A DNA stretch of 38,183 nucleotides from an uncultured Prevotella sp. (GTDB lineage Bacteria > Bacteroidota > Bacteroidia > Bacteroidales > Bacteroidaceae), in the NCBI GenBank assembly GCA_946186945.1, contig CAMHPC010000009.1:1-38183 (forward strand), written 5' to 3'. Shown in pieces: positions 1 to 7,416 of this stretch. The notes beneath the pieces were generated by a model. That model made no database searches, was not told the origin of the DNA, and was given only the letters and a program-made list of their open reading frames with translations. How positions within the stretch are numbered: position 1 is the first letter of the stretch; every line of letters begins with the position of its first letter. The position numbers and the translations under genes are program-made.

Positions 1-152
1 CACATGAGGCGCTGGAGCAAATCAAGCAGAAGAACTACGCCTTGCCATACCACACAGAGGGCAACAAAATAGTGATGGCTGGTGTACATTTCAACACCGA
101 CACCCGCACTATAGATGACTGGACGATAGAACCAGACAATAAGATTCGATAA
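1..152 (+). CDS. DUF1703 / PD-(D/E)XK nuclease-like protein, 3' end only
   Basis: This is the last 49 codons of a gene that enters from the left; the first whole codon is at 3 and the TAA is at 150-152. The fragment reads like the extreme C-terminus of the AAA-ATPase-like plus PD-(D/E)XK (DUF1703) family: a helix with LEQIKQKNYALPY, then a short strand (IVMAGVHF) and a TRTIDDW ending. The gene at the right edge of the window ends with the same pattern ([25 protein letters not shown]), so the two are paralogues. Members are usually about 500 residues, with an N-terminal P-loop ATPase domain and a C-terminal nuclease-like domain, and are often present in many copies in gut Bacteroidales. Their role is not settled. 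Catalytic residues lie outside the window. Confidence 0.8.
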   Translation, partial: HEALEQIKQKNYALPYHTEGNKIVMAGVHFNTDTRTIDDWTIEPDNKIR

Positions 153-156
153 CTGT

Positions 157-193
157 AACCCATATTGCGTTTCTTGGCAACATGGGTTTCTTT
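157..193 (+). terminator. Putative hairpin terminator after the DUF1703 gene
   Basis: Five bases after the stop codon, AACCCAT (157-163) can pair with ATGGGTT (182-188), and TTGC (165-168) with GCAA (177-180), leaving an 8-nt loop. The downstream tract is only moderately T-rich (TTTCTTTACG), so termination is plausible but not certain. Confidence 0.45.
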
Positions 194-211
194 ACGTTCT
201 CGCCTGTGTTT

Positions 212-248
212 TGCGACAAATAACGACACGCCTCACACATTTGTCGCA
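212..248. repeat. 10-bp inverted repeat, possible operator
   Basis: TGCGACAAAT (212-221) and ATTTGTCGCA (239-248) are perfect inverted copies separated by 17 nt. They lie about 50 bp upstream of the -33 box of the PepSY-like gene. The right arm recurs at 961-970, where it overlaps the -7 box of the next gene. This could be a regulator site shared by both genes; the alternative is that the bases following a Bacteroidetes -7 box often look like this. Confidence 0.4.
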
Positions 249-296
249 GTGGCAGTGCTATGGCGCATCAAAAATGGCAAAAGAAAGCATTATTTC

Positions 297-327
297 TTGT
301 TCACCCCTGATGGTGGGAATATCTTTG
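297..327 (+). promoter_or_regulatory. Promoter of the PepSY-like gene
   Basis: A -7 box TATCTTTG at 320-327 is preceded by TTG at 297-299, with a 20-nt spacer. The predicted transcription start near 332 gives a leader of about 65 nt before the ATG at 398. Confidence 0.65.
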
Positions 328-397
328 CAATGTCGAAAGGAAAAAACCAAAGACACAGAACAGAAACAGAAATAATAACAATTAAAACTCCACCATT

Positions 398-841
398 ATG
401 AAACGCGTCAAATTATTCATCGTATCACTCGTTTGCCTCTTCGCTGCAAACACTGCTTGTCACGCTTTCGAGTTGCCAATATCCACCAACCTGCTTCCCG
501 CATCCGCTAAGAACTTCATAGAGCGTAATTTCCCTGGCAGGTACATCGCATACGCCAGTATAGACACAGACTACATGGACTCGAAATATGAGGTGTGTCT
601 GAACGACGGTACCGAGATTGACTTCAACTGGGATGGCACTTTAGAGAAGATTGACTGCCACAGGGCTGTAGTGCCGCAAGGCTTTGTACCACCTGCTATC
701 AGACACTTCGTCAGAACGCACTTCCCCGGTGCAGTGATCGTGAAGGTGGACAGAGAACGCTACGGCTACGATATCGAACTATCAAACGACATCGAACTGA
801 AGTTCAACCACCAGGGCGACTTCCTGTACTACGACGACTGA
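398..841 (+). CDS. Secreted PepSY-like (DUF2874-type) protein, two tandem repeats
   Basis: The 147-residue protein starts with a signal peptide (charged MKRVK, hydrophobic core, cleavage probably after CHA near residue 23). The mature part is two copies of a PepSY-like unit, roughly residues 33-85 and 97-147. Each has a helix ending in a phenylalanine-proline-glycine turn (NFPGR, HFPGA), a strand with YEV or YDIEL, and an acidic strand (EIDFNWDG, ELKFNHQG). Small periplasmic or surface proteins of this kind are common in Bacteroidales. Their ligand is unknown; roles in inhibiting proteases or binding cell-surface partners are only inferred for the wider PepSY group. The gene has its own promoter and a strong terminator, so it is monocistronic. 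Confidence 0.8.
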   Translation: MKRVKLFIVSLVCLFAANTACHAFELPISTNLLPASAKNFIERNFPGRYIAYASIDTDYMDSKYEVCLNDGTEIDFNWDGTLEKIDCHRAVVPQGFVPPAIRHFVRTHFPGAVIVKVDRERYGYDIELSNDIELKFNHQGDFLYYDD

Positions 842-868
842 AACATTCAACAATTTGAAAACCATGCA

Positions 869-904
869 CCTCTGAAGCCTCCGGGCTTCAGAGGCTCTTT
901 TTTT
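869..904 (+). terminator. Rho-independent terminator of the PepSY-like gene
   Basis: CCTCTGAAGCC (869-879) pairs perfectly with GGCTTCAGAGG (884-894) around a TCCG tetraloop. The 11-bp stem is followed by CTC and seven T residues. It begins 27 nt after the stop codon. Confidence 0.92.
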
Positions 905-934
905 GACAAACTGCTCTTTTTTCACGATTTTTCC

Positions 935-965
935 TTTGAGGTTTCATCAAAATACTGTACATTTG
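935..965 (+). promoter_or_regulatory. Promoter of the surface-protein gene at 1031
   Basis: TTTG (935-938) and TACATTTG (958-965) are separated by 19 nt, a textbook Bacteroidetes promoter. The predicted start near 970 leaves a leader of about 60 nt. The -7 box runs into ATTTGTCGCA (961-970), the same 10-mer as the inverted-repeat arm at 239-248. Confidence 0.8.
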
Positions 966-1030
966 TCGCACTGCGCCAATACACTATTATGGAGCATTAT
1001 CTGAAAGACCAATTTTAAACCGACAGAACA

Positions 1031-2170
1031 ATGAAAAGACTGATTATCACCACTGCTATACTCTTCGCCTTCATCATCTGCCGTGCGCAGGTCAATCCAC
1101 TACCAGGTCATATCGTGACCCTGCAAGGCGACACCATTGAGGGCAACATCGATTACCGGAGCGACCAACAGAATGCCACAATCTGCCGGTTTCAGAAAGC
1201 AGGCGAGGACACGTACCACGAATACCACCCCGAAGATATCAGAAGTTTCCGTATACACGACGACGGAGCCTACTATGTTTCACTCTCCCTGCCTATGGAA
1301 GGGAAAAAACGTCAGGTTTTCGCCCTCTATCTGCTGAAGGGGGGAGTGAGCCTATACTATGTGAGACTGGGATGGGACTATTACTATGTCGAGGACGAGG
1401 AAGGGAAGATAGCAGAGATATGCAATTACGAAAAAGCAGGACTTCAAGCAGATTATGCATTAGAACTGAACCGTAAAAACATCGCCGAAGCAGGTAAAGT
1501 CTTCAACAAGGACTTCGACATCCTTCACAAGATATGGAAGGGCAAGAGAGACACCCGCACTATGACCAAACTGGTGCGCGAGTATAATGAGAAATACTGC
1601 AAAGAGGCTGGTGAATGTATTGTGTATCAGAATGATGAAGAGAAGACTGCTTCGGTGAGAAATAAATGGTTCATAGAGGCAGGAGGCGGATTGTTATCGG
1701 CCAGATATAAATACACGTTTACAGATTATGACCTGCCGTCCGTCACTCTAAAAGGTCCAAGTTTTTACATGTCAGTATGCAATGACATAACATTTGAGCG
1801 TGTATCGAAACAATTTGACCTGCAAGCCGCACTTAAAGTATATTATTGCAGCATCTCAAAAGACAACATGAGAGCCACCAACCTATTCCCAATGATTCAG
1901 TTAGGACCAAAATACAGAATTCCTACTGGCGGTAAATGTACCCCCTTCATCAAAGCAGGCATAAACTTGCATGTTCCTATAGCTGTTGGCGGAGAAAAAA
2001 ATCTGGGCGGTTATGACATGGACGCCAGTGAAGGTCTGACGGCAAGTTTTTACGGTGGCCTGGGACTTGATTTTCACTCGTCAAAGCGCGACTACCGCAT
2101 ATCAGCCAATATACACAGTTTATCCTCCAAGTCAGTCTTCTTTACCCTCGGCTTCGGTATATCGCTATGA
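1031..2170 (+). CDS. Putative outer-membrane beta-barrel protein with N-terminal beta domain
   Basis: The 379-residue product begins with a clear signal peptide (MKRLII, hydrophobic stretch, cleavage near CRAQ at about residue 20). Residues 25-140 form a beta-rich domain opening with a GHIVTLQGDTIEGNIDYR-like motif seen at the start of many uncharacterised Bacteroidetes surface proteins. A charged helical linker follows (about 145-205). From about residue 213 the pattern alternates aromatic and small residues, with glycine-rich turns, and the last residues are GFGISL, so the C-terminal half is probably a small membrane barrel. No enzymatic motif is visible. It has its own promoter and ends 8 bp from the convergent comF. 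The second half looks more AT-rich than neighbouring genes. The function is unknown. Confidence 0.7.
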   Translation: MKRLIITTAILFAFIICRAQVNPLPGHIVTLQGDTIEGNIDYRSDQQNATICRFQKAGEDTYHEYHPEDIRSFRIHDDGAYYVSLSLPMEGKKRQVFALYLLKGGVSLYYVRLGWDYYYVEDEEGKIAEICNYEKAGLQADYALELNRKNIAEAGKVFNKDFDILHKIWKGKRDTRTMTKLVREYNEKYCKEAGECIVYQNDEEKTASVRNKWFIEAGGGLLSARYKYTFTDYDLPSVTLKGPSFYMSVCNDITFERVSKQFDLQAALKVYYCSISKDNMRATNLFPMIQLGPKYRIPTGGKCTPFIKAGINLHVPIAVGGEKNLGGYDMDASEGLTASFYGGLGLDFHSSKRDYRISANIHSLSSKSVFFTLGFGISL

Positions 2171-2178
2171 GAATCGCA

Positions 2179-2886
2179 TCACTTCGCCACACCTATTGAC
2201 AGCACGCTCACCCTCATACCCTGTGGCTGTCCCATTGCCTCTATACACGCTGTCACCGTGGCGCCCGTGGTCACTATATCGTCTATTATCAACAGATGTT
2301 TGCCTTCGAGTGACGGTGCCTTGGGATGCAGACTGAAGGCTCCCGCCACGTTCTCTCTGCGGCCGTGCATAGACTGGCGGGTCTGACTCTCCTTGAAGTG
2401 CTGCCTCACAAGTACGTGGTCCATTATGGGCAGTCCCGTCACGCTGCTCACTCCCTTTGCTATTTCCCTGCTCTGATTGTAGCCACGCTTCCGTTCACGA
2501 CGCTTGCTCAGCGGCACCGGCACTATGGCATCCATACCGTGGAAGAAGTCGTACCTGCCTGCCTCGCGCGCCACCCATGTGCCTAAGATTTCACCCACCT
2601 CGGGGTGGTTGTGGTATTTCATGCGGAATATCACCCTGCTGGCTTCGGAACCTGCCTCGTAATAGAACAGGGCTGCAGCACGCTCCACTGGACCGTGCCC
2701 CCAGAAGCGCCGCACCATTTCATTGTCCTCGGCGGTGGAGGCATATGGGGTGCGCGGCAGGTGCATGTTGCACCGTACACAGAGCAACTCCTCGTCTATA
2801 GCCAGACGACAACCGCAGATGGCACACGCCGGTGGGGCTATGAGGTGAAACAGACGGTGCCAGAAACTGATTGGTTTATCACTCAT
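2179..2886 (-). CDS. comF: ComF family phosphoribosyltransferase-like protein
   Basis: The protein has 235 residues, the usual size. Four cysteines (C21, C24, C36, C39) form an N-terminal zinc-binding knuckle. The C-terminal part is a type I phosphoribosyltransferase fold with the PRPP loop IDDIVTTGAT at 201-210, and an RGYNQSREIAKG motif (134-145) typical of ComF/GntX proteins. In competent bacteria ComF helps single-stranded DNA enter the cytosol; in Bacteroidetes the role is not established. It is the last gene of prmC-recX-comF, its start overlapping the end of recX by 8 nt, so translation is probably coupled. No terminator is visible between its stop and the convergent gene. Confidence 0.88.
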   Translation of the reverse strand: MSDKPISFWHRLFHLIAPPACAICGCRLAIDEELLCVRCNMHLPRTPYASTAEDNEMVRRFWGHGPVERAAALFYYEAGSEASRVIFRMKYHNHPEVGEILGTWVAREAGRYDFFHGMDAIVPVPLSKRRERKRGYNQSREIAKGVSSVTGLPIMDHVLVRQHFKESQTRQSMHGRRENVAGAFSLHPKAPSLEGKHLLIIDDIVTTGATVTACIEAMGQPQGMRVSVLSIGVAK

Positions 2887-3355
2887 CGTAGTCGTCTATT
2901 TCTGTATTCATACACTCGCGTATGGCATCCATGGTAAAGCCACGCTGCATGGCGAAACGCATGAGTTTCATGCGACGCTCGTAGGAAGTGGAGGCCTTCA
3001 GATGGTGCTCTTTGTCGCTCAATAGTGGGCGCAGCACTGCCACATACCGGTCCAGACTGATGGCGCCCAGTGCTTCAGTTATCACACCGGCAGGTATACG
3101 CTTCAGGTACAAGCCCTGACGTATCTTGTTGGGTCCCCAGTGGTTGTACTCCAACTTGTCGTGCGCATAGGCGCGCGCGTAGCGCGCATCGTCTAAATAA
3201 TGTTCATTGACCAGGTGTTGCACCAATCGCTCCTGCACGTCTTCATCCAGCGCCCAGCGTCGCATCTTCTCTCTCACCTCGTGGGTGCAGTGCTCGCCAC
3301 TGCCGCAGAGTGTGGTGAGTTGCCATAACGCCTGTTGTTCTGTCATCTTCTTCAT
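2879..3355 (-). CDS. recX: Regulatory protein RecX
   Basis: RecX binds RecA filaments and limits their activity. The 158-residue product is all helical, with the three-helix repeats of the family: a LWQLTTLCGSGEHC opening, then NEHYLDDARYARAY with the strongly conserved D-D-x-R-Y-A pattern, then WGPNKIRQGL and a C-terminal repeat (YERRMKLMRFAMQRGF). I chose the ATG at 3355 because it forms an ATGA overlap with the prmC stop; an upstream ATG at 3382 would add nine residues inside prmC. It sits between prmC and comF and shares their promoter. Confidence 0.88.
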   Translation of the reverse strand: MKKMTEQQALWQLTTLCGSGEHCTHEVREKMRRWALDEDVQERLVQHLVNEHYLDDARYARAYAHDKLEYNHWGPNKIRQGLYLKRIPAGVITEALGAISLDRYVAVLRPLLSDKEHHLKASTSYERRMKLMRFAMQRGFTMDAIRECMNTEIDDYDE

Positions 3356-4179
3356 GGCTTTCTCAGTCTTATCATCCTCCACTTCCCCTGTTCATCACGT
3401 CGCAGTGTGGGATGCCACCCACGTGCCTCTGCCTCGCTGTACAGTGTATGTGCCACTACGGGATTGAGTTCCATGTATATGGCTCCGCCAGGCGACACCA
3501 CCTGGTAATAGTCCACAAATGCCCTATAGAAGAGCATGGGGTCGTCAACGAAAAGTGCCTCTGCTGGTTCGTAGTCTGTCACATTGCGGAGCATGTCTGA
3601 CTTCTCACTATGGGCTATATAGGGTGGATTGCTCACAATGATATCCCACGGTCCGCCGTCTGCCGGTCGGTTCAGGGCATCGGCGCAGCGCACCCTCACC
3701 TGAGCACCATACCGCTTGGCATTCTCTTCTGCCACCTGTAGTGCTATGGGCGAGATATCCCATGCCTCCACTTCCCCCTGTGGCAGGTCGAGTGCCATGG
3801 TCACGGCTATGCACCCGCTGCCAGTGCCCACATCGAGCACACGTAGGGGTGAGGGTGCCCCATGCCAGTCGTCTATCACCCACTGGCACAGTTCCTCGGT
3901 CTCGGGGCGCGGTATCAGCACGCCGGGGCGTACAGAGAGCCTTCGGCCGCAGAAGGTCTCATAGCCCAACACATACTGTATGGGTTCACACTGTAGCAGA
4001 CGGTGTAAAAAAGAGGCGAGTTTTTCTTCATCGGCAGCAGAGAATTGTGTATCTTTGCCACTGCAAATATCTGCCATAGTCAGTCCGAAGGCTTCTTCTA
4101 AGAGCAGACGGGCTATGGCACGCGCCTCGCCTGGCTCGTACACTGTGGCAAGGCTATTGCAAATATCTCTGTATGTCAT
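3352..4179 (-). CDS. prmC: Release factor glutamine methyltransferase PrmC (HemK)
   Basis: PrmC methylates the glutamine of the GGQ motif of peptide-chain release factors, using S-adenosylmethionine. The 275-residue protein has the N-terminal helical domain (residues 1-75), then a linker with IPRPETEEL (89-97). The Rossmann methyltransferase domain follows, with the SAM loop DVGTGSG at 116-122 and the catalytic NPPY at 184-187. I start at the ATG at 4179, where homology begins; the frame stays open to 4290 but those residues are not family-like. It leads the prmC-recX-comF operon and is divergent from ribD with only 37 bp between. The predicted promoter lies so close that the mRNA would have almost no leader. 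Confidence 0.93.
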   Translation of the reverse strand: MTYRDICNSLATVYEPGEARAIARLLLEEAFGLTMADICSGKDTQFSAADEEKLASFLHRLLQCEPIQYVLGYETFCGRRLSVRPGVLIPRPETEELCQWVIDDWHGAPSPLRVLDVGTGSGCIAVTMALDLPQGEVEAWDISPIALQVAEENAKRYGAQVRVRCADALNRPADGGPWDIIVSNPPYIAHSEKSDMLRNVTDYEPAEALFVDDPMLFYRAFVDYYQVVSPGGAIYMELNPVVAHTLYSEAEARGWHPTLRRDEQGKWRMIRLRKP

Positions 4180-4185
4180 GACATG

Positions 4186-4217
4186 CAAAAATAGGAATAA
4201 TATCATTAACAGCCAAA
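4186..4217 (-). promoter_or_regulatory. Promoter of prmC-recX-comF
   Basis: On the minus strand TTTG (4217-4214) and TATTTTTG (4193-4186) are 20 nt apart. Transcription would begin near 4181, two or three bases before the prmC ATG. The -33 box overlaps the first base of the ribD start codon on the other strand. Confidence 0.6.
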
Positions 4218-5137
4218 TGTCGACGGATGAAAAATACATGTGCCGCTGTCTGCAACTGGCTCGGCAGGGCATACTCACGGCGCGTCCCAACCCTATGGTG
4301 GGGGCGGTGATAGTAGTGGGCGACCGTGTGATAGGCGAGGGTTACCATATACGCTGTGGAGAGGGACATGCCGAGGTGAATGCCTTCGCCAGCGTGAGTG
4401 CTGCCGATGAGCACCTGCTCGGCGATGCCACTATCTACGTGTCTCTGGAACCCTGTGCACACTACGGCAAGACTCCTCCTTGTGCCAACCTGATAGTGGA
4501 AAAGGGTGTGCGCCGGGTTGTGGTAGGATGCATAGACCCCTTTGCCAAGGTGCAAGGCAAAGGCATAGAGATAATACGCAGGGCAGGCATAGAGGTGACG
4601 GTGGGTGTATTGGAGGAGGAATGTCGGTGGCTGAACCGCCGCTTCTTCACCTATCACCAGCAGCACCGGCCGCACATCATCCTGAAATGGGCACGCTCCG
4701 CCGATGGGTTTATCGACGACCACGGCAGACCGACTGCCATTTCCAATGATGCCACGCGCCGTATCTGTCATAAACTACGGGCGGAGAGTGATGCCATACT
4801 CGTGGGAAGGGTCACGGCTGAGCGCGACAAGCCACGCCTCGACACACGGTTGTGGGACGGACCGTCGCCACGCCGCTATGTGCTCTCACATGCCACCACC
4901 CTACCCTCGCTCATGCAGCAGATGTACAGTGATGGCATACAGTCGCTTCTGGTAGAGGGGGGTGCCATCACGCACCGCAGTTTCATAGAGTCAGGACTGT
5001 GGGATGAGATACGTGAAGAGGTGTCATCATGCATATTGGGCGACGGTACCGCCGCTCCGCTCCTGCCACTCGACGCCGTGACGCGCCGACAGGTCACGGT
5101 GGGCACTAATACCATTACCCAATATGTGAAGGGATAG
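4217..5137 (+). CDS. ribD: Bifunctional riboflavin biosynthesis deaminase/reductase RibD
   Basis: RibD performs the second and third steps of riboflavin synthesis: deamination of the pyrimidine ring, then NADPH-dependent reduction of the ribose. The deaminase domain (about 1-145) has the zinc-site residues H51 in HAEVNA with E53, and C80/C89 in PC-AHYGKTPPC. The reductase domain (about 152-306) has KWARSADGFID, DAILVGRVT and LLVEGG (244-249). At 306 residues it is shorter than the common 340-370. About 30 residues seem to be missing between the YVLSH strand and the LVEGG loop. I start at the ATG at 4217, directly before MSTDEKYM; the open frame further upstream lies opposite prmC. It is divergent from prmC and its stop abuts that of queC. 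I see no good promoter of its own. Confidence 0.92.
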   Translation: MSTDEKYMCRCLQLARQGILTARPNPMVGAVIVVGDRVIGEGYHIRCGEGHAEVNAFASVSAADEHLLGDATIYVSLEPCAHYGKTPPCANLIVEKGVRRVVVGCIDPFAKVQGKGIEIIRRAGIEVTVGVLEEECRWLNRRFFTYHQQHRPHIILKWARSADGFIDDHGRPTAISNDATRRICHKLRAESDAILVGRVTAERDKPRLDTRLWDGPSPRRYVLSHATTLPSLMQQMYSDGIQSLLVEGGAITHRSFIESGLWDEIREEVSSCILGDGTAAPLLPLDAVTRRQVTVGTNTITQYVKG

Positions 5138-5770
5138 TCACTCTATCCCTGCCTCGCGCAAGGCTTCCTCGCGCTCTATACAGGTGGCGCACTTGCCACA
5201 CGGCTCATCGCCACCCTTATAGCAACTCCATGTCTTGCTGTAGTCCACGCCCAACTGCTTACCGTGGCGGGCTATCTCTGCCTTGCTGATATCCGTATAT
5301 GGCGCCATGATATCCACATGTGCGTAGGTGCCATGGGTCATGGCTGCCGACATGGCTTGTATGAACGCTGGGCGACAGTCGGGGTATATGCTGTGGTCGC
5401 CGCCATGATTGGCTATCATCACATGTTGCAGCCCCCTGCATTCGGCTATGCCGCATGCCACAGAGAGCATTATGCCATTGCGGAAGGGCACCACGGTAGA
5501 GAGCATGTTGCCCTCGGCATACTCACCCTCGGGTATGGCATCGGCACCCTCGAGCAGTGAAGAGTGGAAATACTCATGCATGAATGCCAGGGGTATGACC
5601 AACTGTTCTATGCCCAACTGCTGACAGTGCCACCGCGCGCAGGCTATCTCGTTGCTGCTGTGATTGCTGCCATAGTCGAAAGTGATGGCGAGTGCTATCC
5701 TGCTCTGATATTCGTAGAGCATAGTCACGGAGTCCATACCTCCCGAGAGGATGATTGCAGCGTCTCTCAC
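5138..5770 (-). CDS. queC: 7-cyano-7-deazaguanine synthase QueC
   Basis: QueC converts 7-carboxy-7-deazaguanine to preQ0 with ATP and ammonia, in queuosine synthesis for tRNA. The 210-residue protein has the PP-loop SGGMDS at 9-14 and the C-terminal zinc cysteines C183, C191, C194 and C197 in a CYKGGDEPCGKCATC arrangement. The start is a GTG at 5770-5768, placed by a GTGA overlap with the stop of the galactanase gene upstream. QueC often neighbours other queuosine genes such as queF; here its only cotranscribed partner is a glycoside hydrolase. Its stop is immediately adjacent to the ribD stop on the other strand. Confidence 0.93.
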   Translation of the reverse strand: MRDAAIILSGGMDSVTMLYEYQSRIALAITFDYGSNHSSNEIACARWHCQQLGIEQLVIPLAFMHEYFHSSLLEGADAIPEGEYAEGNMLSTVVPFRNGIMLSVACGIAECRGLQHVMIANHGGDHSIYPDCRPAFIQAMSAAMTHGTYAHVDIMAPYTDISKAEIARHGKQLGVDYSKTWSCYKGGDEPCGKCATCIEREEALREAGIE

Positions 5771-6942
5771 TTCACCAGCACTTTCTTGTTGCCACGGATA
5801 TATATGCCATGCTTCGCGGTGGAGGCGTCCACCTTACGTCCCATCAGGTCGTATGTCTGTTCGGGTTTGTCGCTCACCACCTCGGCTGCGGTCACTCCCG
5901 ATGTGCCACCCATATTGAAGGGGTTGAGTGCTGCCGAGGGGCGACCATTGGCATTGAAGGCTCCCTTGTTGTATGCATTCCATCCCAGGTTGGTGTAGTA
6001 GGTGGGTTTCCACCAGTTGTACACCTCGGGCTCCCAATAGAACACTCCACCGCAACCCTCGAGGGTCTTCACTCTATTGAAGAGGTCGGTCATCACCTGT
6101 TCTGCCTCGGTATTGTCGCTGTTCCAGTAGTAGCCTGTCTCTACTAATATCACGGGCACTCCAAAGGTGTTGTGTAGCGACTTTATATTGCTGGCTGTAT
6201 TGATATTGTTCACCTGCCAGGTGCTGGTCTCGGGATAGTGGGAGAGTCCGATGGCATCGAACTTTCCACCGTTATCCTTGAACTGTGTATACCACCATGC
6301 ATTGTTCTCGGGACCACGGTCCAGGTGTGTTATCACCAGAGCACTTGGAAATACGCTCTTCACTGCATCATAGCCGGAATTGCTCAGTGCCACAAAACCC
6401 GACCACACGTTCTGGGAGTTCCACACCAACTTGCCGTCATTCCACAACATGCCCAGACGGGTCTCGTTGCCCACCTGCACCCACTTAGGAGTCACACCCT
6501 CGTCCTTCAATGCCTGCAACACATCCACGGTATGGTCATGCACTGCCTGCTTCAACTGTTCGAAGGAGTAGTTCTTCCATGCAGTGGGCTTGGTCTGCCT
6601 GCCTGGGTCGGCAAAGAAATCGCTGTAGTGGAAGTCTATCATCACATCCAGACCAGAGTTCTTGGCTCGCTTGGCTTTCGCCACCACATCTGCCTTGTCG
6701 CACCAGGGACCGTACACAGTCTCCGGATTTACCCACACGCGCAGGCGCACAGCGGTCATGCCCAACTGGTCGAGTAGTGCCATCATCTCGGTCTTTACAC
6801 CTGCCGAGTTGTAGAAGTATTTACCCGAGGCTTCCATCTCTGTGCACCAACTCACGTCTGCACCACTGGCAAAATCCTGAGCCGAAGCCGTAAACGGTAC
6901 TAATGAAGTTAATAATAGCAATAAGGTCTTAACTCGTTTCAT
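5767..6942 (-). CDS. Secreted GH53 endo-beta-1,4-galactanase
   Basis: GH53 enzymes cut beta-1,4-galactan side chains of pectin. The 391-residue protein has a signal peptide (MKRVKTLLLL, cleavage near TASAQ at residue 22). A TIM barrel follows with RLRVWVNP, the acid/base glutamate E160 in QVGNE and the nucleophile E269 in ILVETGYYW. After the barrel (about 343) comes a short tail with YDLMGRKV and HGIYIRGNKKVLVK, resembling a type IX secretion sorting signal; the M6 protease in this window has a very similar tail. I prefer the ATG at 6942 over one at 6972 because it starts the signal peptide properly. There are no SusC/SusD-like genes next to it, so it is outside a classical polysaccharide locus. 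The next gene is queC, coupled by GTGA. Confidence 0.92.
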   Translation of the reverse strand: MKRVKTLLLLLTSLVPFTASAQDFASGADVSWCTEMEASGKYFYNSAGVKTEMMALLDQLGMTAVRLRVWVNPETVYGPWCDKADVVAKAKRAKNSGLDVMIDFHYSDFFADPGRQTKPTAWKNYSFEQLKQAVHDHTVDVLQALKDEGVTPKWVQVGNETRLGMLWNDGKLVWNSQNVWSGFVALSNSGYDAVKSVFPSALVITHLDRGPENNAWWYTQFKDNGGKFDAIGLSHYPETSTWQVNNINTASNIKSLHNTFGVPVILVETGYYWNSDNTEAEQVMTDLFNRVKTLEGCGGVFYWEPEVYNWWKPTYYTNLGWNAYNKGAFNANGRPSAALNPFNMGGTSGVTAAEVVSDKPEQTYDLMGRKVDASTAKHGIYIRGNKKVLVK

Positions 6943-6969
6943 GATATATAAGATTTTTTTGTTCGCTTG

Positions 6970-6977
6970 CAAAGATA
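6970..6977 (-). promoter_or_regulatory. -7 box of the GH53-queC promoter
   Basis: TATCTTTG is found on the minus strand at 6977-6970, giving a leader of about 23 nt before the ATG at 6942. I see no convincing TTTG at the -33 position. Confidence 0.5.
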
Positions 6978-7416
6978 ATGCTTTTTTTGGTATTTCCCAC
7001 TTTTCATGCGAATTATTCTTGTCGCAATAACGAGGCCGAAGGAGTCATCTTCAACGAGCAAACTAAGGAGCGAACAATATCCTTGCGGTGAATAAAACAA
7101 CCTCCCAACCTTTTTTTGTTATGTCTATTGGTGTACCGCGTTTTCGTATATTGTCATGTATCACGAGCAGGCAGATTTTTCTGATTTAGTGGACTACTAT
7201 GAAGAGGCAGCCCAGAAAGTGGGTCAACTGAATACGAAGGTGTTACACCTGTATCCCGACGTGAAGGACATAGGCCTTCCAAATTAACTGTAAAGATTCT
7301 TCTTTTGGAATGAATAATACTAGATTCACAAATAATCCTCAAAATATTTGGACTAAATTTCAAAAATCATTAAATTCGCAATATCCTAACCGTATCATTC
7401 CATATCACCTGAACCT
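6978..7416. other. Intergenic stretch of degenerate, unrecognised sequence
   Basis: About 440 bp lie between the galactanase promoter and the Rhs fragment. There are only short open frames: one at 7156-7287 (listed separately) and a 36-codon one at 7310-7420 starting MNNTRFTNNP. Neither matches a family I know. A 9-bp sequence, TCATGCGAA, at 7004-7012 is repeated at 7850-7858, beyond the Rhs fragment and palindromic repeat. The composition is patchy and AT-rich in places. The stretch looks like the remains of inserted DNA. Confidence 0.5.
7156..7287 (+). CDS. Small unrecognised ORF, possibly a gene remnant
   Basis: The 43-codon frame encodes an acidic helical peptide (FSDLVDYYEEAAQKVGQ followed by LYPDVKDIGLPN). 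It stays open upstream to about 7096 without a start codon, so it may be the end of a larger broken gene. It has no promoter or ribosome-site evidence and no recognised family. Confidence 0.25.
   Translation: MYHEQADFSDLVDYYEEAAQKVGQLNTKVLHLYPDVKDIGLPN

Noticed and set aside
165..401. Open frame of 78 codons before the PepSY-like gene
   Set aside because: It spans the inverted repeat and the promoter and has no protein-like features.
4050..4057. TATCTTTG inside prmC as a ribD promoter
   Set aside because: It fits a -7 box but has no TTTG at the right distance and lies 160 bp from ribD; too weak to list.
3980..4216. N-terminal extension of ribD
   Set aside because: It is the antisense of prmC and the family homology begins just after 4217.
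6238..6777. Open frame opposite the galactanase gene
   Set aside because: Low-complexity histidine/leucine-rich translation, fully inside a well-supported gene.
7154..7363. Minus-strand open frame of 69 codons
   Set aside because: No start context or similarity; overlaps another unproven frame in degenerate DNA.
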